Made by a program: the position numbers and the translations under genes. A stretch of DNA of 64,000 bases from Streptomyces goshikiensis (lineage in GTDB: Bacteria; Actinomycetota; Actinomycetes; Streptomycetales; Streptomycetaceae): assembly GCF_014650555.1 (NCBI RefSeq), contig NZ_BMVE01000020.1, positions 46,060-110,059 on the forward strand, read 5' to 3'. Below are positions 33,749 through 41,033 of this stretch, one piece after another. The notes below the pieces were generated by a model. The model did not search any database and had not been told where the DNA came from. It saw nothing but the letters and a program-made list of their open reading frames with translations. The stretch's first letter is position 1; every line of letters starts with the position of its first letter.

Positions 33749-34654
33749 ATGGACTTGCGGGCATTGCACTGTTTCGTCGCCGTGGCCGAAGAGGGCAACT
33801 TCGGCCGCGCCGCCGTACGTCTGCGTCTGGCTCAGCCGCCGCTGAGCCGCCGCATACGGGAGCTGGAGGCCGACCTCGGGTGCCGGCTGTTCGAACGGAT
33901 CCCCACCGGGGCGCGGCTCACCCCCGCGGGCGAGGTGCTGCTGCCGGAGGCGCGGGATCTCTTGGAGCGTGCCGAGCGCGCCCGCGAGCGGGTGCGCGGC
34001 ACGGTGGCCGACCGGGTGCTCGTCCTGGGCATGGTCGCGGGCGCGGGCTTGGAGGTCGGCCCGGCAGCTCTGGCAGCTTTGCGGCGCATGCGGCCGGGGG
34101 TGCGGGTACGGCTGCGTGAGGCGGCGGTCACCGATCCGACGGCCGGCCTGCGCGAGGGCCGGGTGGACCTCGCGCTGACCCGCCTGCCCTTCGACACCGC
34201 CGGCCTGACGGTCCGGCCGCTCGGCGAGGAGCCGCTGGTCGCGGCCGTCCCCGCGGACGATCCGCTGGCGGGCCGCCCGCGCCTGCACGTCACGGAGCTG
34301 GCCGACCGCCCTCGGTTCCGCCTGCCCCCGGGAACCGATGCCCGGTGGCGGGCCTACTGGCTCGCTGCCGAGGAGGAGGCGCCAGGCCCGGTGGTGGCGT
34401 CGGTCGAGGAGTGCCTGCACGCCGTCCTGTGGGAGGGCGCGGTCGGCCTCCTCCCGGCCGGGGCCGCGCTGCGGCACGCGCGGCCCGGCATCGCTTTCGT
34501 CCCCGTCGGCGGCCATCCGCCGAGCTGTGTCGTCACCGCCCGGCTGGCAGGTGTCACCGACCCGCTCGTCGATGCGCTCGCGGACGCACTCGACGCCGCG
34601 AGGCAGGCGCAGGCACGAGAGGGGCGGCGCGACGCGCCCGCCCGGCCCCGATGA
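33749..34654 (+). CDS. LysR-type transcriptional regulator
   Basis: 301 residues from ATG 33749 (MDLRALHCFVAVAEEGNFGR); a longer in-frame ATG at 33692 precedes the domain. The N-terminal winged helix spans about residues 1-60, with the recognition helix LAQPPLSRRIRELEADLGC. A periplasmic-binding-like effector domain covers about 90-290. The length matches the family. It is divergent from the AhpD-like gene, its probable target. The 3' end overlaps a weakly supported minus-strand frame. Confidence 0.9.
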   Translation: MDLRALHCFVAVAEEGNFGRAAVRLRLAQPPLSRRIRELEADLGCRLFERIPTGARLTPAGEVLLPEARDLLERAERARERVRGTVADRVLVLGMVAGAGLEVGPAALAALRRMRPGVRVRLREAAVTDPTAGLREGRVDLALTRLPFDTAGLTVRPLGEEPLVAAVPADDPLAGRPRLHVTELADRPRFRLPPGTDARWRAYWLAAEEEAPGPVVASVEECLHAVLWEGAVGLLPAGAALRHARPGIAFVPVGGHPPSCVVTARLAGVTDPLVDALADALDAARQAQAREGRRDAPARPR

Positions 34655-34904
34655 GGAGCTGCCTGGCACTGACCAGTGCGATGTGTGCGGTGCAGGCGCA
34701 GAACGCTGTGGCGGACAGGTACACCACGAGTGCTTGGTCGGTGAGGAAGAGGATGGACGTGGCCACCGCCGCGACCAGGAGGCACATCGCGCCGGGAAGG
34801 GACTGCCCGGCAGCGGAGCGGCGGCGGTAGAGCGTCGCGCTGGGCTGGATGTTGGTGCTGAGCAGCGCGAGCCAGGCCATGGAGATCCGCATGGGGTCGT
34901 CCAT
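34554..34904 (-). CDS. Possible small membrane protein
   Basis: About 116 residues from ATG 34904 (MDDPMRISMAWLALLS). Two hydrophobic helices are plausible: LPGAMCLLVAAVATSILFL and ALVVYLSATAFCACTAHIALV. The C-terminal 35 residues are Arg/Ala-rich and lie opposite the lysR 3' end (about 100 nt overlap), so the true end is doubtful. No family is recognised. The helices look real, but this could be a chance frame. Confidence 0.35.
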   Translation of the reverse strand: MDDPMRISMAWLALLSTNIQPSATLYRRRSAAGQSLPGAMCLLVAAVATSILFLTDQALVVYLSATAFCACTAHIALVSARQLLIGAGRARRAAPLVPAPASRRRVRPRAHRRAGR

Positions 34905-35094
34905 CACGTGCGTGAAGAGCGTAACGGCGGGCGCCGGAGCGTCCCGTACTCCCCATGGATGCTGGACCGGTCCGAGTCGGGCACGCCGTTGTGCGTGTGG
35001 TGAGCAAGGCTGTGCCACGATGCATCCGCCACGATGAAGTCGGTCGGGTGCCACGGCAGGATGCGCCCCCGCACTTCGAATCGCCCGCCCTGTC

Positions 35095-35270
35095 GATGCC
35101 GACCTGCGGCCCTGCGGCGGCCCTGGGGGGGAGACCCACCGAAGGGAACAAGATCACGCCCACCCGAGTCCGGCGCGTGTTCAGGAACTTACGAGTGAAG
35201 TGCCCTCGGCCGGCCGGTGCATCCACACTCGCCAAGTTCACGGCTGCCCTGTTGAAGTGAGGGGCGCGGA
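35095..35270 (+). pseudogene. Transposase C-terminal relic
   Basis: A short plus-strand stretch reads 'ITPTRVRRVFRNLRVKCPRPAG', then an in-frame stop shortly after. This matches my memory of the tail of a common Streptomyces DDE transposase, where a 'LTPARVRRGFRNLR' segment precedes a 'RPGPGRPxGSKN' basic tail. The rest is missing or shifted out of frame. A better-preserved relic of the same type lies at 36262-36640, on the other side of the HEPN-like gene. The remaining sequence from 34905 to 35400 shows no gene. Confidence 0.4.
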
Positions 35271-35400
35271 TGCTGAAGCACAAGCCAAACCTGTTCCTTG
35301 AGGTCGGCTCGGGCCAGCGGCGACGTGCGGCAGACGGCTCGGCAACCGCCCCGAGCAAATCCGATGGCACCGACAGCTCTCGGGCGACAAGACTGTACTG

Positions 35401-36213
35401 GTGAACACCCTTCCGCCGTCTGACCCGCTCCTCCTGCCGGTACGGGATCCGCGCGCCCGCCACCTCGTTCTCGACTATGCGGACATGCACGCCCTGATTG
35501 CCGACCTGGTTCTGCCCAGTGACGCCTCGATGTACGTCATGAGCGCGATGGAAACCTCCCGTGAGCTCATCCGGCACTCCTACTACCGCTACGAGTTCGC
35601 CACCGTCGCCGTCACGCATTCCCTGTTCGCCCTGGAGCACGTCCTCGCCGAGCGCCTGGGTACGAACGAACCGCTCCACGTCCTCATCGAGCGAGCCACC
35701 GACGCAGGGCTCATCACGGCCGGACTCGCTGTGGAACTCGACCGCAGCCGACTGCTGCGCGACAAGCTCACACAGGGCGCCGAGTCAAGTGCCGCCCTCC
35801 GCCCGCTCCGGGCGGTCGAAATGGTGCGTGCCGTCTTCGATGCCGTCTCCCTGCTCCTTCGCCCAGCGTCCGCGGCAGAGGCAACGGCCGCCGACGTGGG
35901 CGGAGCACAGCCCGAAGGCGGACTCGCCGGGCTGTGGGAGGACCACCTGCGCGCCCTGTTCCCCGACGGCTTCCGCGGGGTGGACTTCGACGGCGTGGAC
36001 CTGGTCCTCCTGGACGCCGATGTCGCCGGCCTCGTACAGAGGGAGCTGAAAGACGGACTCGACGACAGCGGTATCGCCTACCTGTGGAACTGCATCGCCG
36101 CCCTCGACAAGATCGTGCCCCTGATCAACGAGGAGTACTGCGCCTCCTACTTTGCGAGACTTCGGACGATGGCCCAGGTCGCAGCAGCGCCCTACATCCC
36201 CACCGCGATCTGA
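35401..36213 (+). CDS. HEPN-like hypothetical protein
   Basis: 270 residues from GTG 35401; no clear ribosome binding site. An all-helical core has 'RHSYYRYEFATVAVTHSLFALEHVLAERL' in its first half (about residues 60-90), then GLI...ELDRSRLLRDKLTQGAES (about 115-130). The order of a long helix pair followed by 'LRxxLxxG' resembles HEPN/Abi-like folds, where the second motif is usually RN-x4-H; here the His position is Gln, so nuclease activity would be doubtful. The C-terminal half is acidic and unrecognised. It lies between two relics of one transposase type, which suggests arrival with mobile DNA. Confidence 0.6.
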   Translation: MNTLPPSDPLLLPVRDPRARHLVLDYADMHALIADLVLPSDASMYVMSAMETSRELIRHSYYRYEFATVAVTHSLFALEHVLAERLGTNEPLHVLIERATDAGLITAGLAVELDRSRLLRDKLTQGAESSAALRPLRAVEMVRAVFDAVSLLLRPASAAEATAADVGGAQPEGGLAGLWEDHLRALFPDGFRGVDFDGVDLVLLDADVAGLVQRELKDGLDDSGIAYLWNCIAALDKIVPLINEEYCASYFARLRTMAQVAAAPYIPTAI

Positions 36214-36261
36214 CCACCGGGGCTGAAACGGACTCGGGGTTTCCCACGACCCTTGTCAGGG

Positions 36262-36640
36262 TCAGGTTCGGTGCCGTTCGACCAGGCTCTCTGGGCGTTT
36301 GGCGGTCTTGCCCACTTCGTAGCGGTGGCGGGCTGCTTGTTCTTCGAGCCAAGTGGCCGGCCTGGTCCAGGGCGCGACGGTCTCGGCGCACGGGCCGGAC
36401 AGGGCGAGTGAACCCGGAGGTTCCCCCCCCCCGGGCCTGGGACCGTCGCCGCGTCCGGCTCACCCCAGCTCTCCGGCCTGGCGAAACGGAACTCCTTGCC
36501 GTGCTTCGGGGGACGCCCGTTCCGGGGCGGGTAGATCCACAGGCGGGGCATGGGATTGCGCATCACCGAGTCCGACCGCACCCGACCCAGCACCTCGACG
36601 GGCAGGCCGGCAAGGAGGTAGGCCGTGCGCGGGGACGCCC
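36262..36640 (-). pseudogene. Degenerate DDE transposase with internal deletion and frameshift
   Basis: Reading the minus strand from about 36640, there is a transposase-like block LLAGLPVEVLGRVRSDSVM, then GRPPKHGKEFRFARPESWG. A run of ten G/C (36425-36434) follows, after which the sequence jumps straight to the basic tail CPARAPRPSRPGPGRPLGSK. The tail's continuation, HRYEVGKTAKRPESLVERH, is in another frame and ends at the stop at 36262. The normal central catalytic part, which should lie between these blocks, is absent, and so is the N-terminus. It is a dead insertion element. No terminal inverted repeats could be defined. Confidence 0.7.
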
Positions 36641-36787
36641 GAGGCGGCGCAGGGCGCGGGGTGGGTACGGCGCCGCGGGCCGCGCCGGCCGAGTCCTGGT
36701 CTGACGGCGAGGGGTCGGCATCCCGTGTGGACGTGGCCGGCGGGAGACCGTCCGGCGCTGCTCGTGCGGTCGTGCGGGACGGCGGTA

Positions 36788-37597
36788 TCAAGCCCTTTCG
36801 GTGCCCGTGTCGCTGGCCGTCAAGTTCTCCACCGCGTAGTCCCCGCTGCGGATGGCCGACTCCAGGCGGTTGGAGAACGCCCCCAGGTTCGATCGCTGAT
36901 CCGTGACGGTCTTGATCGCAACGTCGATCTTCGCGATGGACGAATTGGCGTCGATCGCCGTCATGACATTCACCGGGCCCGCCACGGCCGCCCCGCCCTG
37001 GGCACCGGCGCCGCTCTGCTGATCCGCCGGGGCGGCTGCCTCACCGGCGAAGAGGTGCTGGATATCGGCAGCGAAGATGTTCACCGCCAGCGCCTCGTTG
37101 GTGTTCGCGCCCACGTGCGTACGCAGCGTCCAGGACGCCTGGGCGTTGGCCAGCGACGCAGGAGTGTTGATCTTCGCGGGTGTCATGCCCAGCTCGTCAG
37201 CGGACTTCACGTTCGCCTCGGCAGAGGCGTCGGCGAGCAGCTTCATCTTGTTGAAGTCGGCCTGGTCGGCGATGCGGGCGATCTCATCGGTCAGCTGGTC
37301 GACCTCGATCTGGATCGCCGAGCGGTCTTCCTCGCTGTACGTGCCGTTCGCCGACTGGATCGACAGCACCCGCGCCCGCTGCAGAACGTTGGTCAGTTCA
37401 TTGAGGTGGCCCTCGGTTGTCCTGATGAAATCGAGCGCGGCGGAGGGCGAACGGACATCGACCCTCTTCTCCAGGAGCGCGGTCGGCACCACGGGCGTTG
37501 TGGCTCCGGGTGCGGGAGTCAGCCCAAGGCTCGCGGCCCGTTCCGGGGACAACTGAACCTTGGCGGGGCCCTTTGAGTTGGGCCTGGTCTCGGACAC
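36788..37597 (-). CDS. Flagellin-like protein with D1 core but no D0 termini
   Basis: 269 residues from GTG 37597, with GAGGAG 5 nt upstream. About residues 50-125 match the flagellin D1 N-helices: RTTEGHLNELTNVLQRARV, then IQSANGTYSEEDRSAIQIEV, then DEIARIADQADFNKMKLL. Later LRTHVGANTNEALAVNI matches the conserved 'IGAN..' strand, and the C-terminal D1 helix reads IDVAIKTVTDQRSNLGAFSNRLES and ends shortly after AVENLTASD. The usual N-terminal D0 helix (MRINxNxxALNA...) and C-terminal D0 helix (IRDVDMA... to LLR) are absent; a Pro-rich leader of about 50 residues takes the place of the first. D0 is needed for filament assembly and export. Streptomyces has no flagellum, and no flagellar genes are seen in this window. 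Function unknown. Confidence 0.85.
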   Translation of the reverse strand: MSETRPNSKGPAKVQLSPERAASLGLTPAPGATTPVVPTALLEKRVDVRSPSAALDFIRTTEGHLNELTNVLQRARVLSIQSANGTYSEEDRSAIQIEVDQLTDEIARIADQADFNKMKLLADASAEANVKSADELGMTPAKINTPASLANAQASWTLRTHVGANTNEALAVNIFAADIQHLFAGEAAAPADQQSGAGAQGGAAVAGPVNVMTAIDANSSIAKIDVAIKTVTDQRSNLGAFSNRLESAIRSGDYAVENLTASDTGTERA

Positions 37598-38616
37598 GAC
37601 GACTCCTCACGTGCAGGCTCGATGACTACCTGACCGGAGCCTCTCATGACACACCGTAGTCCAACAACTACACGTTTGGTTGCTGTCCGGGAAGGACGCG
37701 GCCTGGGTGATGACTTCGGCCGGCTGCGGCAGACGGGGGTTGGCCGAAGGTAGTTGACGCAGGCGATCCTCGACAGTCGGGACACGGGCGTGTCGATCAG
37801 CTACCCGGGCGCACCGCGCGTCGTAGTGGCGTCGGCTCTCCTCGCGCCCGGGTGCGCGGTCGCCGGCACGGCCATCGGCTCCGTCATCGGGTAGACCTCG
37901 GCCGCCGTGATCGCCTCGGTGGTGGTCATTCTCGTGCTGTCCATTGTCTTCACTGACAGCCGCCACTGGTCGGCTCTGCTGTGCCGTCGCCGCCGATACA
38001 CCGAAGTCGTCAGGATCAGCCTGACCGAGACGCGCTCTCCGACCGCCCCGCCTTCCGGGCCTGCCGCGCGAAACTGGTACGCGACGCGGCCATCAGCGCC
38101 GTCGGCGCTTCGGCCTCCGTTACAGGCTCCGCGTCGCTGACGAACACGGCCGCCCCGGCCGTGGAGGGCCCGACCAGGATGGCGGGCAGCCGTCGAGCCA
38201 CCCGGCGGGACACCGAGGTTGCTGCTGCCTGGTCGTACAGGCGGGCTGGGCGACTACATCTGGCACGCGCCGGCCCGGCTGAGGGGCACGAGTCCCGACC
38301 CGGTCGTCAGCAGTCACCGACACCCTTGCCGAGCCCGCCGGTCACACGGAGGTCGTCTGACTGCCGGGCAGTTTGGCCGCCGCGGTTTCGAACAGTTCGC
38401 GCCGGTTCTTCGGCGCCTCCTTCCGGCTGCTGCCGACGACCTGCTCAACGTGTCACGGCAGGTCATGAAGCGCGCATGGTGCGACGCGTCGCTCTCCGGC
38501 TCGCAGCAACACATGCCATATACATCGACTCTGGCCGAATGTGCCTCTGGCTCATGCGGGATGGAGACGGAAGCATCCACGCTGTCGGTTGAACGTCCAC
38601 GAGACAGGAGTGACCC
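37598..38616. other. 1-kb stretch without a convincing gene
   Basis: All frames on both strands are short or Arg/Pro/Ser-rich. One plus-strand piece (from 37907) encodes a single hydrophobic helix, IASVVVILVLSIVF, but its continuation is not protein-like. The segment at 38290-38610 reads as broken coding sequence. I regard it as decayed DNA plus the promoter region of the following secreted protein, whose ribosome binding site CAGGAG is at 38605-38610. Confidence 0.5.
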
Positions 38617-39165
38617 GTGTTTGCTCGCACGTCACGTATCGCCATGGCAGCAGCTGCCACCGTCCTCGCCCTGGGTGCGGCCGCCGTGAGCGCGAACGCA
38701 GCGCCCGTCCCGAGGAACTGCGTGCTCAACATCGATTCAGGCAGCATGCAGTGCTACGACACGTTCCAGGAGGCCGTCACCGCTTCCACCAACGGACGGA
38801 TCACCGACGCACCGCTGTCGGCGAAGTACATCGACCAGAAGCTGGCCAACCGTCTCAAGGGCTCCTCGGGCACCACTCAGGCGGAGGCCGTGCAGCTCGG
38901 CGTCATCTACACGGACTCGAATTATGGCGGCTCCGCCCTGGTCTTAACCGGCGGCAGCGGCTGCCAGAGCGGCAACGGCCGGGACGCCCAGATCAACCTC
39001 GACGGGATCTGGAACAACTCCGTCAGCTCGCTGACCACGCTGTCCTGCTGGCTGGAGCTGTGGGATGCACCCAACGCCTCCGGTATCCACCAGGAGTACC
39101 AGCAGTCGACCTCGTACGTCGGGGACGCGATGAACGACCGGGCGAGTTCGATCGCCCTGCTGTAG
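38617..39165 (+). CDS. Secreted beta/gamma-crystallin-like protein
   Basis: 182 residues from GTG 38617, with CAGGAG 6 nt upstream. The signal peptide is MFARTSRIAMAAAATVLALG...ANA, with cleavage after residue 29 or so. A helical segment of about 75 residues is followed by a C-terminal domain (about 92-182). That domain has VIYTDSNYGGSALVLTG, then DGIWNNSVSSLTTLSCW, then YQQSTSYVGDAMNDRASSI, the Greek-key pattern of bacterial beta/gamma-crystallin or peptidase-inhibitor-like proteins. Four cysteines could form two disulfides. The role may be Ca2+ binding or inhibition of a secreted enzyme; unproven. It stands alone among mobile-element relics. Confidence 0.75.
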   Translation: MFARTSRIAMAAAATVLALGAAAVSANAAPVPRNCVLNIDSGSMQCYDTFQEAVTASTNGRITDAPLSAKYIDQKLANRLKGSSGTTQAEAVQLGVIYTDSNYGGSALVLTGGSGCQSGNGRDAQINLDGIWNNSVSSLTTLSCWLELWDAPNASGIHQEYQQSTSYVGDAMNDRASSIALL

Positions 39166-39289
39166 GACACCCGCCATGCAGCGGGCGCCCCGCCCCCCGG
39201 TTCGCCGGGGCGGGGCACCCGACCTGCACTGCCTGCGGCACATTGATCCTGACCTTCTTCTCGTCCCACGGCTGGCAGTCCTGGGACAT

Positions 39290-40480
39290 CGAGCACCGGT
39301 CCTTGATCCCCGAGGGGATGCCCGTGCTCGTCGACGACGGACCTTGCTCTTCGAGGACGGCCGGGCCGCGCCGCGCCCCTCAGCGGTGGTGGACCGCTCG
39401 TTACGTGAGCTACCGGCGAGCCGGGCACCGGCGCCGAGCTCGTGGGAGAGCTACGCGAGGGCGCTCAAAGCGTGGACGGACTTCCTGGCCGAGCACTGGG
39501 CGGGGCCGTTCGACTCACGGGAGCGGCTGAAGGCGGGCTTGAGCCGGTATGCCGAGCACCGGGCGGCCGGGCTGGCCGAGGCCCGCCCGGTTCGCGGCGA
39601 CGACGTGGGCCAGCACACGAGCATCCTTGCGATGTTCGCCCCGGGGCGTCCGGCGGTGGCCCCGCTGCCGGGTGCCCACCGCACAGCCCTTCACCAGCGC
39701 AGTTGCGCTGGACGGTTGGACGAGCTCACCCGGTTCTTCCATTGGCTCGGCAAACGCGTCCAAGCCTGCAGCAGGTTGACACCCAGATCCGCGAGGCATA
39801 CCTGGCCCACCGCCGCTACGTTCGCGACGAACACGGCACGGTGGTCGGCGGGAACAGCCCAGGCACCCGGCGCGCGGCCGCCCAGGTCGCCGTCGACCTG
39901 GTCAGCTACACCGAACTGTTCGGCGTCGACCGTGTTCCCGCAGATCTGCGGCCCTGGGGCGGCGCCACCGCCTCGGCGGTCGCCGAGAAGCCCAGTGGCA
40001 GGACCGAGAACAGGACCCAGCCGGTCCAGGACCAGATCTCGCAGCCGATGCTCGCCGCCGCCCTCTACCTGGTTTCCACCCTGGGCCCGCACGCCGTCGC
40101 ACTGGCCGGGGAGGTGCAGCAGGCCAGCGTCGACCAGCAGCTCGAACCGACCGCAGCGCTGGCGCCCAGGACCCAGCGCAGTGACCGGGACGTGTTGAAC
40201 CTGCTGACCCAACGCGCCAAGACCCCGCACATTGGCCCGGCGAAACTTCTGCTGGTCTACCGACCCCTCCCGCGCGCTCTGCCTCAAACTCGCCGGCACC
40301 CCCACCGCCGACCGGCCACTGGTCGGGATGTGGGACTCCGCCCGCTGCCCACAGGCCACCCACCACCCCTGCCACCGGCTCATCCGGGCCGAACGCGCCG
40401 AACGGACGAAGACGTTCCTCGGCGACCTGGGCAGGACCCGCAAGACCGGACACGCCCGCCTGCGAAACGACTACGACCGG
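39290..40480 (+). pseudogene. Decayed tyrosine-recombinase / Tn554-type integrase remnants
   Basis: Recognisable pieces lie in several plus-strand frames. 'RSLIPEGMPVLVDD' (about 39299) and 'SSWESYARALKAWTDFLAEHW' (about 39440) resemble the N-terminal core-binding part of a phage-type integrase. 'TQIREAYLAHRRYVRDEHG' (about 39780) follows in another frame. 'ALCLKLAGTPTADRPLVGM' and 'SARCPQATHHPCHRLIRAE' (about 40280-40390) resemble the C-terminal zinc-like tail of Tn554-family integrases. Frameshifts separate them and no catalytic R-H-R-Y core is intact. Two different elements may be merged here. Confidence 0.55.
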
Positions 40481-40699
40481 GCCGTCCGTGATCCCGCCCG
40501 GCGGCAGCTGGGAAAAGGTGCTTCGTCTGGTCACCCAGGCTCCGCAACGGCTGTCGATGGACACCCTTGCCGCCCACCGCGCGGGCCGGGGAATCGCCTG
40601 CACCCACCCGGCCACCGCATAACTCTTCCAGTAAGTCACCCACGGCCAGCGGCACGACGACCAGACCCTCCATGCGGGGCATTGACCCGGGCCTCGCAT

Positions 40700-41000
40700 A
40701 CCGCAGGTTCCCCAGAGTGCTTCCCGTCAGCCGGCGGTTTCGCGTGGGACGCGGTCCGGCGTGAGGTGCACGCCAACGACCAGGCGTTCCGGCTCACGCT
40801 GAGCGCGGTGACCGCGAAGTCGAACCGGTCCAAGACCGGCTTCCACAGGCCGGCGGCTCCCACTGCGAGTACGCCGCCCAGTGGACGGAGACGAAGCCGC
40901 GCGCTGGGCCCTCGCGGTCGACGATGCCGAGCGCCAGGGCCGGGGTCGGTCTCTCAACTCCGACCCGTTCCCGCCCGCCGGGGCGAGCCCCGTGGGCGGG
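40700..41000 (+). pseudogene. Short decayed coding remnant
   Basis: The plus strand reads 'GFAWDAVRREVHANDQAFRL', then SNRSKTGFH. It then shifts frame to GSHCEYAAQWTETK, and shifts again to RWALAVDDAER. Each piece looks like real protein in a different frame, so this is a gene broken by at least two frameshifts. The pieces resemble a C-terminal region of an HNH-type or transposon-encoded Streptomyces protein, but I cannot name it. It borders the beta-propeller gene. Confidence 0.35.
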
Positions 41001-41033
41001 AACGGGCAGGCTGTGCCCGGTCTTGAAGCCCGG

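Noticed and set aside
37907..38140. Small membrane protein frame with one hydrophobic helix
   Set aside because: Only about 15 residues look membrane-like; the remainder is Arg/Pro/Ser-rich, with no ribosome binding site.
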